In this document: one piece after another, positions 1 to 5,711 of the stretch
Layout of the letters: every line of letters starts with the position of its first letter
How positions within the stretch are numbered: position 1 is the stretch's first letter
Source: SIG578 sp045655125
GTDB taxonomy: Bacteria; Bacillota; Clostridia; Oscillospirales; Ruminococcaceae
Assembly: GCA_045655125.1 (NCBI GenBank)
Contig: JAZOOR010000004.1
Coordinates: 1 to 34,483 of the forward strand
Direction of reading: 5' to 3'
DNA: 34,483 nucleotides
The notes under the pieces: generated by a model
What the model saw: the letters and a program-made list of their open reading frames with translations, nothing else
Databases searched by the model: none
Told to the model about the DNA's origin: nothing
Made by a program: the position numbers and the translations under genes

Positions 1-1
1 G

Positions 2-298
2 GTTACCCCTGCTATGCAAAGCGCAATCTTAGAGACCGAGAGGCGCCGCGAAATTCAGGAAAGATACAATAAGGAGCACGGGATTGTTCCTAAAACCATT
101 GTTAAGGACGTGCGCGAGGTTCTTGAAATCAGCCGAAAGGACAATGCTCCCTACGAGGCAAAGCAGATGTCTCGCATAGAACGCGAGCAGCTTATAAAGA
201 AACTTTCCGCCGAGATGCGAAAAGCGGCAGAGCTTCTTGAATTTGAGCAGGCGGCATATTTAAGAGATAGAATCGCTCGTCTACGCGGTGGAAAATAG
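2..298 (+). CDS. uvrB: UvrABC system protein B, C-terminal fragment
   Basis: This is the last 98 codons of an open frame that enters from the left edge, so the start is outside the window. UvrB is the damage-verifying helicase subunit of bacterial nucleotide excision repair; it is loaded by UvrA and recruits UvrC. The visible part begins in the conserved tail (ETERRREIQ, then YNKEHGIVPKTI) and ends with a UVR motif (IEREQLIKKLSAEM followed by AAELLEFEQAAYLRDRI), the helical hairpin that binds UvrC. The gene ends in TAG with no terminator directly after it. The nearest strong terminator lies beyond the following acyltransferase gene, which suggests that gene was inserted or is co-transcribed. 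Identification is firm because tail motif and UVR domain occur in the family order. Confidence 0.95.
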   Translation, partial: VTPAMQSAILETERRREIQERYNKEHGIVPKTIVKDVREVLEISRKDNAPYEAKQMSRIEREQLIKKLSAEMRKAAELLEFEQAAYLRDRIARLRGGK

Positions 299-313
299 TA
301 CACAATCAGGGGG

Positions 314-341
314 GCAATCATAGAAGTGGTTTCTTGATTGC
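314..341. repeat. Inverted repeat between uvrB and the acyltransferase gene
   Basis: GCAATCATAGAA (314-325) pairs with TTCTTGATTGC (331-341) around a GTGGT loop, with one bulged base. No T-run follows directly, so it is not a convincing terminator. The rest of 299-446 is AT-rich leader sequence in which I see no gene. Confidence 0.4.
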
Positions 342-446
342 ACATGAGTGCTATTCTACTTCTGTTTTTCTTGCAAATACTTGTGTAAAATGATAACATT
401 ATATTATATTTTGCTTTATTTTCACAAAATTACTGGAGGGTCACAT

Positions 447-1535
447 ATGGAAACGACTTTTTATAACAATATAGCTACGATAGAACCCCAGTCCTTGCCA
501 AAAAAAGAAAGAATAATTACTTTTGATATCGCTAAGGGCATTGGTATCCTTCTTGTTGTTTTTGCTCATGTAAACTACACACCTATACTTTTGAACTTCA
601 TCTATTCATTTCATATGCCATTATTTTTTATTATTTCGGGAATGTTTTTCCGAAAAGAAAAATATGGCTCGTTTGCAAATTTTGCAAAACACAGATTCAT
701 TACTCTAATCTGCCCATACCTATTTTTTTATACAGTATCTATGATAATAAGATTTAGTATTTCTATTATCCATGATGGCTTCTCAGATGCATTAATTAGT
801 GAATATCTAATGTACTTTTTACAGATGTTTATTGCAGAGAGATCAGCGGCAATGGTTAATACTCCTCTGTGGTTTGTTCCATCTTTGTTTGTGGTGGAAT
901 GTATCTATTATTTCATTTCAAAACTAAAACCAGCGCTTGTGGTTTTAATGTGTAGCATTTTGGCTTGTACGGGATGGTTTTTAGAGTCATCTTATATCTC
1001 TCTTGAAGGTGTTGTGATTCCATGGAACTTGCCTACAGTATTATTTGCAGTTGGGTTTTATGCTATTGGAAATTTATCATTTGATGAAATGCGAAATATG
1101 GTTTCAAAAATCCAGAAGAGCAGATATAAGGCGGCCATTTCTATCGGTGGTGCTCTGCTGTGTGTGCTTATTCTTGTTCCACTTGTGCAATTAAATGGAA
1201 AAATATCGTTAGGGTCAAGGCATCTAAATAACGGGTTTATTCTCTATTGCTCGGGAATTATAGGATCTGCAGGCATTTTATTTGTTTCCATTCTTCTTGA
1301 GAAAAGCAGATTTCTGCGTTTTTGCGGGCAAAATTCGTTCTGCATTATGTCGACCCACGTTCTTATTCGATACATATATTTAGGGTTATATGGTGTATTT
1401 GGGTTCGAACTATTTGACGAGACCAAACTCTCCGAAACAATAGCGCCATTTTTAGTGGTTTTGGTTCTATCTCTGATTTGTACATTGATATATAATAAAT
1501 TAACAGCGGTTTTCTTGAAAAAGCGTGTTAAATAG
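447..1535 (+). CDS. Acyltransferase 3 family membrane protein
   Basis: A 362-residue polytopic membrane protein of the acyltransferase-3 (OafA/YrhL, Pfam PF01757) type. Members transfer acetyl or other acyl groups to surface sugars or peptidoglycan. Seen here: an N-terminal FDIAKGIGILLVVFAHV, where the His near residue 45 is the usual catalytic histidine, followed by SFHMPLFFIISGMFF and about ten hydrophobic segments. The start at 447 is chosen because GGAGGG (435-440) sits just upstream; the frame is open 33 codons further upstream but has no ribosome site. The gene is visibly richer in A and T, with many ATA, TTA and AAA codons, than its neighbours, and it lies between uvrB and a terminator, suggesting transfer. 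The acceptor substrate cannot be deduced. Confidence 0.85.
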   Translation: METTFYNNIATIEPQSLPKKERIITFDIAKGIGILLVVFAHVNYTPILLNFIYSFHMPLFFIISGMFFRKEKYGSFANFAKHRFITLICPYLFFYTVSMIIRFSISIIHDGFSDALISEYLMYFLQMFIAERSAAMVNTPLWFVPSLFVVECIYYFISKLKPALVVLMCSILACTGWFLESSYISLEGVVIPWNLPTVLFAVGFYAIGNLSFDEMRNMVSKIQKSRYKAAISIGGALLCVLILVPLVQLNGKISLGSRHLNNGFILYCSGIIGSAGILFVSILLEKSRFLRFCGQNSFCIMSTHVLIRYIYLGLYGVFGFELFDETKLSETIAPFLVVLVLSLICTLIYNKLTAVFLKKRVK

Positions 1536-1573
1536 TGTTGTCGCCTGCGAGGCGGAAAATAAAATGAAAAAGG

Positions 1574-1596
1574 CTCGCCGAGAGGCGAGTTTTTTT
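1574..1596 (+). terminator. Rho-independent terminator after the acyltransferase gene
   Basis: CTCGCC (1574-1579), loop GAGA, GGCGAG (1584-1589), then seven T residues. It may originally have served uvrB. Confidence 0.85.
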
Positions 1597-1798
1597 GAGC
1601 CTCCACTTGTCAGGGGAGGTGGCTGCGGCAAAGCCGCAGACGGAGGGGTAGTTATCTCTCCTTCAGTCATATTCTGCAAAAAGGCTCCGTTTGCGGTGCC
1701 CAAAATCAAAGATTTTGACCGCGGCACAGCAAACCTCTTTCCTTATTCTGCCACTGGCAGCGGAAAGAGGTTTGCACCCTCGTCAGAGGGAGCCAAGA
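1597..1798. repeat. Chain of hairpins, probable repeated intergenic element
   Basis: About 200 bp with no convincing gene but five consecutive inverted repeats: CCTCC/GGAGG (1600-1604 with 1615-1619); CTGCGGC/GCCGCAG (1623-1629 with 1633-1639); CAAAATC/GATTTTG (1701-1707 with 1711-1717) enclosed by GTGCC/GGCAC; a perfect 14-bp pair (1729-1742 with 1762-1775) around TGCCA/TGGCA; and CCCTC/GAGGG (1777-1781 with 1786-1790). The motif around CTTGTCAGGGGAGG looks like intergenic repeats I recall from Ruminococcaceae genomes, but that is memory, not a search. A 94-codon open frame crosses it and is judged spurious. It could be a MITE-like element or a structured RNA. Confidence 0.55.
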
Positions 1799-1807
1799 AA
1801 AATAAAT

Positions 1808-1841
1808 AAAGCGGGGAAGCCTATGTAGGCTTCCCCGCTTT
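1808..1841. terminator. Bidirectional terminator
   Basis: A perfect 14-bp stem AAAGCGGGGAAGCC (1808-1821) with GGCTTCCCCGCTTT (1828-1841) around TATGTA, with A/T-rich flanks on both sides. It ends the minus-strand pepV transcript and can also stop readthrough from the left. Confidence 0.85.
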
Positions 1842-1851
1842 ATTTGCTTAA

Positions 1852-3204
1852 TTATTTTTGTGTTAAATGTTCGTCGAGTCTGCCTAAGATGAGGGCGAGG
1901 GTCTTAATGCCGTCAAGGTAAGCCGAAACAGAGAGAGCCTCGTCGCTCTGGTGAGCGCCGCCGTGACCTGCGGGCAGATTTAATTCCTTTTCACTCCAAG
2001 GGGCGCTGTGGGAAATTGCAAATGCGTTTTTAAGGCGGCGGGCATATGTGCCGCCGTAGGTCTTATAGGGCATAGCATCGGGGGTGTTTGCAACCTCGCG
2101 ACAGGAGCTTAGGATTATTTCCATTTCCTTGCCATTTTCGTCTAAAAGAAAGCCCACATCGTTTGCCTCTATCTCGCAGTCAAAGCCGAGAGAGGAGAGA
2201 GCTGAGATTAGATTTTGCTCGAGACTTTTGGGGTCTGCCTCGTTTCCGTAGCGGATATCGAGGGTGAACATAAGTTTCTTGTCGTCCTCCATTTTAACAA
2301 TGCCGTTAGCACACGTGAGCCTTCCGAAAACTCCCTCGCTTGCGATATTTAGGTTTTCGCCGTAGTAATTGCCGATTGCTTTTTTAAGATTTGATAGAAT
2401 TTCCTTGTCGCTCTCGCAGATAGAAAGAGTGCAGAGCTTTTCTGCAGCAACAACCGCTGCGTTAACCGAGCCTTCGGGGTGAGCCGCGTGAGAGGTAAGT
2501 CCCTCAGCGGTAAAGGAGATGCCACCATTTGCCTCAACCTCGACCTTGTCAAGAATAACGTTAAAAGCCTTGCCTCCCTCAAATTTCAGTATATCGCAGA
2601 GCGGTTTTTTGCTACGGCAGTAGACGTGCAGAATTCCCTTTTCGCCGACGCTGACGGGGAAATCACTATCGGGAGTGATTGAAACGGTAGGCATACGCTC
2701 GTTTTCTACAAAGCTTAAAATGTCCTGCATCCCCGTTTCTTCGCTACCGCCGACATAAACTGTAATGCGGCTTTTGGGCTCTACCCCTGCCGCTCTGAGC
2801 GCAAGAATTGCATAAAGAGCCTCGACAACGGCAGCCTTGTTGTCACTTACGCCGCGTCCGTAAACAACCCCGTTTTCCTCATAAGGCTCAAAGGGAGTAG
2901 TTTTTATCCAGTCATCATTTACGGGGACAACATCGGCGTGGCCGAAGATGCCAATTCCGTCCCCCTCGCCGTCTAAAACCGAGAGGGCATAGCCGCTCTT
3001 GTGCTTAACCTGCATAGGCACGCCGTTTTTATTATAAAGCTCGGCGGCTGCAGAGAGAGCCTCGTCGACCTCTTTTCCAAAGGGAAAATTATCCTTGCCC
3101 GACTGAGAAATCGAGGGGATACGGACAAGAGTCTTAAGTTCTTCTATAATTTCGTTTTTGTTATTATCTATAAAATCGGATACTTTTTGATACCATTTTT
3201 CCAT
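1852..3204 (-). CDS. pepV: M20 family dipeptidase (PepV-like)
   Basis: A 450-residue cytoplasmic zinc dipeptidase of the M20 family, PepV/Sapep type, which hydrolyses dipeptides in amino-acid salvage. Metal-binding landmarks are visible in family order: GHADVVPV (first His and its Asp, near residue 90), YGRGVSDNKAA (bridging Asp, near 120), GGSEETG (catalytic and ligand Glu pair, near 155), TPDSDFPV (ligand Asp, near 178), and a late GHGGAHQSDE containing the last ligand His. Length matches the family (about 450-470). GAGG precedes ATG at 3204. It is the second gene of a minus-strand pair, 17 bp after ruvX. Substrate preference cannot be read from sequence. Confidence 0.9.
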   Translation of the reverse strand: MEKWYQKVSDFIDNNKNEIIEELKTLVRIPSISQSGKDNFPFGKEVDEALSAAAELYNKNGVPMQVKHKSGYALSVLDGEGDGIGIFGHADVVPVNDDWIKTTPFEPYEENGVVYGRGVSDNKAAVVEALYAILALRAAGVEPKSRITVYVGGSEETGMQDILSFVENERMPTVSITPDSDFPVSVGEKGILHVYCRSKKPLCDILKFEGGKAFNVILDKVEVEANGGISFTAEGLTSHAAHPEGSVNAAVVAAEKLCTLSICESDKEILSNLKKAIGNYYGENLNIASEGVFGRLTCANGIVKMEDDKKLMFTLDIRYGNEADPKSLEQNLISALSSLGFDCEIEANDVGFLLDENGKEMEIILSSCREVANTPDAMPYKTYGGTYARRLKNAFAISHSAPWSEKELNLPAGHGGAHQSDEALSVSAYLDGIKTLALILGRLDEHLTQK

Positions 3205-3221
3205 TTTTCAAACCTCAACAT

Positions 3222-3665
3222 TTATATTTCGCTCTTTGCCTTGCCGCTGCTGCGGCGCAGCGAGATAAAATCCTCTAAAATTATAACCGCTGCAACTGCA
3301 TCGACATTCTTTTTGCGTTTTCGCCCTCTGACATCTGCTATATTAAGGTAGGTATGGGCAAGCACTGTGGTAGCCCTCTCGTCGCAAAGGCGCACCGCAA
3401 TCTCGTCACCGAGAGTTGATGACAGGTCCTGTGCAAAGTCACGGCAGGATTTTGCTCTGTCGCCCTCGCTGCCGTCCATATTTTTAGGAAGCCCCACCAC
3501 AACAAGCGAGGCTGAAAGCTCGAGTGCCTTTTCTTTAACCTTTTCGAGCCTGCGCTCCCTATTATATTCCTCGATAACGCAAACGGGGGAGGCGAGCAGC
3601 TCGTCCTTATCGCAAACGGCGATACCTGTCCTTGCGTCACCCACATCGACCGACATAATTATCAT
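3222..3665 (-). CDS. ruvX: Holliday junction resolvase-like / pre-16S rRNA nuclease RuvX (YqgF)
   Basis: A 147-residue RNase H-fold protein of the YqgF/RuvX family. In other bacteria it trims the 5' end of pre-16S rRNA, and it was first proposed to be a Holliday junction resolvase. The frame opens with the catalytic strand MSVDVGDARTGIA, continues with VVVGLPKNMDGSEGDRA and ends with CDERATT and a KKNVDAVAAVIILEDF helix carrying the last acidic residue; all expected motifs are present. The ATG at 3665 is used because AAGGAG lies 7 bp upstream; an internal ATG three codons later is possible. It heads a minus-strand operon with pepV from a clear promoter at 3694-3722. Confidence 0.92.
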   Translation of the reverse strand: MIIMSVDVGDARTGIAVCDKDELLASPVCVIEEYNRERRLEKVKEKALELSASLVVVGLPKNMDGSEGDRAKSCRDFAQDLSSTLGDEIAVRLCDERATTVLAHTYLNIADVRGRKRKKNVDAVAAVIILEDFISLRRSSGKAKSEI

Positions 3666-3693
3666 AGATAATCTCCTTAAATTTAATAAAAAG

Positions 3694-3722
3694 ATTATAC
3701 CTTATTTTATTGTGATTATCAA
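3694..3722 (-). promoter_or_regulatory. Sigma-A-type promoter for ruvX-pepV
   Basis: On the minus strand TTGATA (3722-3717), a 17-bp spacer, and TATAAT (3699-3694), about 30 bp before the ruvX start. Confidence 0.7.
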
Positions 3723-3759
3723 GTGTCAGAGCGGACAAAATAAAAAAGGAGGAAGATAA

Positions 3760-4647
3760 ATGAAAAAGAGTGAAATTTTAAAAGGACGCAGGGAGCTTAA
3801 GAGCCTTGCGGGAAAAACCGAATATTTATTTTTTACATCTATTCTGCTCTCGGCGGCGGCGCTTTGCGCCATTTCTGTTTTGGCGGCAGACAGTCTTTTG
3901 AGGGTGCCTGAGGTAAGCGAGGCTTACGGCAGTATGGTTTATCCTATCACAAGCGTTACAATCAAAACCCAAAGCTACCTGCCCGATTTTCTTATTGCTG
4001 CGGCTAGGGGACTTGAAGCTGCTTTGTCCGCCTTTGTTTTGTCGTTTCCTCGGATTTTGGTTTTTGCGACCTTAATGCTGTTTATAGTATGTCCCATATA
4101 TCAGGGAACAATTAGATGGTGCGCCTATTTAATAGAGGAGAGACGGGCACTGCCCATAAGTGCGGTGCTTTTCTATTTTCTCTCGCCGCGCATTTATTTC
4201 TCCTGCGTTTTTGTAAGCCTTAAAATTTTTATTTATAAGCTTTCAGCGGCACTTGTGTTTTTATCAGCTCCTATTTTCTGTATGGGAATAAGCTTTCTGC
4301 TCGGTTCAGAGTATTTGGGGCAGCAGGCGCTTGCCGCCGCCACTCTTATGCTTTCGGCGGTGTGGTTTATTCTTGCACTTGTGCTGTACTTTATTTTTTG
4401 TCAGAGATATAGTGCGGTGCGGTATTTATTTGCACTTGGAAATGTCAAAAAAATATTTGCCGCCTCAAAGAGAATAACAAGCGGGCGCAGAGGATGGTTT
4501 TTTACATTAAAGCTCAGACTGTTGCTCAATATTTTTTTGGTGCTCGGGATAGTAACTGCGCCTGTCGCAGCTTCGCGTATTATTTGCGGCAACTGTCTTG
4601 CGGTGTGCGCGCTTCTTTCGGAAAAGAAAACGCCCGCCCTTTCTTAA
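3760..4647 (+). CDS. Multi-spanning membrane protein of unknown function
   Basis: A 295-residue protein I do not recognise. After a charged N-terminus (MKKSEILKGRRELKSLAGK) there are about five to six hydrophobic segments: roughly residues 24-43, 82-112, 128-150, 155-180, 190-212 and 250-275. The last, with RIICGNCL following it, may anchor the C-terminus. A short basic loop, AASKRITSGRRGW, precedes the last segment. No catalytic motif is apparent. AAGGAGG lies 7 bp before the ATG. Its neighbour on the opposite strand (4666-5217) is also a small membrane protein and the two genes converge. The last codons overlap the stem of a terminator that serves the opposing gene. Confidence 0.7.
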   Translation: MKKSEILKGRRELKSLAGKTEYLFFTSILLSAAALCAISVLAADSLLRVPEVSEAYGSMVYPITSVTIKTQSYLPDFLIAAARGLEAALSAFVLSFPRILVFATLMLFIVCPIYQGTIRWCAYLIEERRALPISAVLFYFLSPRIYFSCVFVSLKIFIYKLSAALVFLSAPIFCMGISFLLGSEYLGQQALAAATLMLSAVWFILALVLYFIFCQRYSAVRYLFALGNVKKIFAASKRITSGRRGWFFTLKLRLLLNIFLVLGIVTAPVAASRIICGNCLAVCALLSEKKTPALS

Positions 4648-4658
4648 AAGGGCGGGCG
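4631..4658 (-). terminator. Terminator of the 4666-5217 gene, overlapping the opposing CDS end
   Basis: A 12-bp perfect stem CGCCCGCCCTTT (4631-4642) with AAAGGGCGGGCG (4647-4658). The T-rich tail exists only in the minus direction (complement of GAAAAGAAAA at 4621-4630), so the minus-strand gene is the one terminated. The stem overlaps the last codons of the plus-strand gene ending at 4647. Confidence 0.75.
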
Positions 4659-4665
4659 GTAAGAC

Positions 4666-5217
4666 CTAATTTAAGGTTGATGGAAGAGATTTTGCAACCT
4701 GACGCGGCAAGGTCTTTAAAAGTGCCGACAGCATTCTTTCATCGGGAGTGAATACTATGAGAGTTCGGCGGTGAGTGGGATGTGAGAGCAGAATATAAAA
4801 ATTATCGTGACCAAGGGGATTTTTCTCGGCACGGATGGTTGTGTCAAAGTTTCTGCCCTCAAAAGAGGACTCTGTAAATCTGCCTGCCGCCTCAACTGTT
4901 TTAAGGTCAAGGGAAATAAGTCGGCTGCGCTTTTTCTGCGAGATTATTTTGTCTACATCCAAGGAATCATTTGTGATTATGTATTCAAATTCAAGTTGCA
5001 TCTCTTTTAAGGTGCGCCAGATTACAAAAACTAAAATTGCATATGCCGCAAATGAAATGAGCGAGACGTATAAAAGCCCGTTTATAAGTCCAAAAAAGGG
5101 AATGACAAGAATGAAAATAACAGAAGATATGAGCATTGCTGCGAAAATGAGCTTTATTTTATTTCTTTCCTTAGGACTGAACTTTCTTTTAACTAAGGTT
5201 TCGCTGAAAATATCCAT
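4666..5217 (-). CDS. Small two-helix membrane protein, possibly DUF6106 family
   Basis: A 183-residue protein beginning MDIFSETLVKRK, with two hydrophobic helices (about residues 23-43 and 46-68) and then a soluble C-terminal domain of about 110 residues. The start EFEYIITNDSLDVDKI resembles the PH-like sensing domain seen in small Clostridia membrane proteins annotated DUF6106; this match is from memory. AAGGAG lies 8 bp before the ATG. It has its own promoter (5247-5275) and terminator (4631-4658), so it is a single-gene unit. Function is unknown. Confidence 0.7.
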   Translation of the reverse strand: MDIFSETLVKRKFSPKERNKIKLIFAAMLISSVIFILVIPFFGLINGLLYVSLISFAAYAILVFVIWRTLKEMQLEFEYIITNDSLDVDKIISQKKRSRLISLDLKTVEAAGRFTESSFEGRNFDTTIRAEKNPLGHDNFYILLSHPTHRRTLIVFTPDERMLSALLKTLPRQVAKSLPSTLN

Positions 5218-5246
5218 AATAGTTACTCCTTTGATGTTGTTACATT

Positions 5247-5275
5247 AGTATAGCATATTGTTTTTAAAAAAACAA
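5247..5275 (-). promoter_or_regulatory. Promoter for the 4666-5217 gene
   Basis: On the minus strand TTGTTT (5275-5270), a 17-bp spacer, and TATACT (5252-5247), 30 bp before the start codon. Confidence 0.6.
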
Positions 5276-5338
5276 TTAAAAAAATGTAAATGTATATAAG
5301 GCGGGCTTTCGCAGATACTAAATGCGGAGGTGAAAATA

Positions 5339-5509
5339 ATGAAAAATACTCCCAACAAATCAATCCACTGCACAGTTGAACAGTGCAAGTTCAATAACAA
5401 GAGAGAGAAGTACTGCACTCTCGAACAGGTAAGCATCGGAACTCACGAGATGGATCCTACCGTTCCTGAGTGTGTCGATTGTAACTCTTTCCAGGCAGAA
5501 AGCAAATAA
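5339..5509 (+). CDS. DUF1540 domain protein (56 aa)
   Basis: A short gene of 56 codons starting at ATG 5339 with GCGGAGGTG 7-8 bp upstream, and ending TAA at 5507-5509. The protein has five cysteines spaced C-x4-C-x9-C-x18-C-x2-C (C11, C16, C26, C45, C48) with the IHCTVEQCKFN opening typical of DUF1540 (Pfam PF07561), a small domain common in Clostridia and presumed to bind metal. The role is unknown. A strong terminator follows 14 bp after the stop, so it is a compact single-gene unit. It is real rather than a shadow because ribosome site, cysteine pattern and terminator all agree. Confidence 0.85.
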   Translation: MKNTPNKSIHCTVEQCKFNNKREKYCTLEQVSIGTHEMDPTVPECVDCNSFQAESK

Positions 5510-5523
5510 GAAAAAAGAAAAGG

Positions 5524-5552
5524 GGACTGCTCTACAAGTGCAGTCCTTTTTT
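5524..5552 (+). terminator. Terminator of the DUF1540 gene
   Basis: GGACTGC (5524-5530) pairs with GCAGTCC (5540-5546), followed by six T residues. Confidence 0.85.
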
Positions 5553-5644
5553 ATGCAAAAAACAGCCAAAAAGCGCAAAACTACGGCAAGAAAATAGCAA
5601 AATATTCCAAATGTTTGCAAAAGAGCAAAATTCTGCCCGCGCAA

Positions 5645-5678
5645 TTTGACACTTATCGGTTTTTGCACGGAGTATAAT
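5645..5678 (+). promoter_or_regulatory. Long-spacer, probably Spo0A-dependent promoter of spoIIE
   Basis: TTGACA (5646-5651) and TATAAT (5673-5678) are both perfect but separated by 21 bp instead of 17. In Bacillus subtilis the spoIIE and spoIIG promoters have this same stretched layout and need phosphorylated Spo0A. TTTGACA (5645-5651), overlapping the -35, is one base from a 0A box read in reverse (TTCGACA). Regulation by Spo0A is inferred. Confidence 0.7.
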
Positions 5679-5711
5679 GGTATTCCTATAAGAACAGAAA
5701 GGATGTAAAAA

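Noticed and set aside
314..341. Hairpin after uvrB as a terminator.
   Set aside because: No T-run follows and the stem has a bulge; kept only as an inverted repeat.
1525..1809. A 94-codon open frame after the acyltransferase gene.
   Set aside because: It runs through a terminator and the hairpin chain, and has no ribosome site. Its protein is simply the translated repeat.
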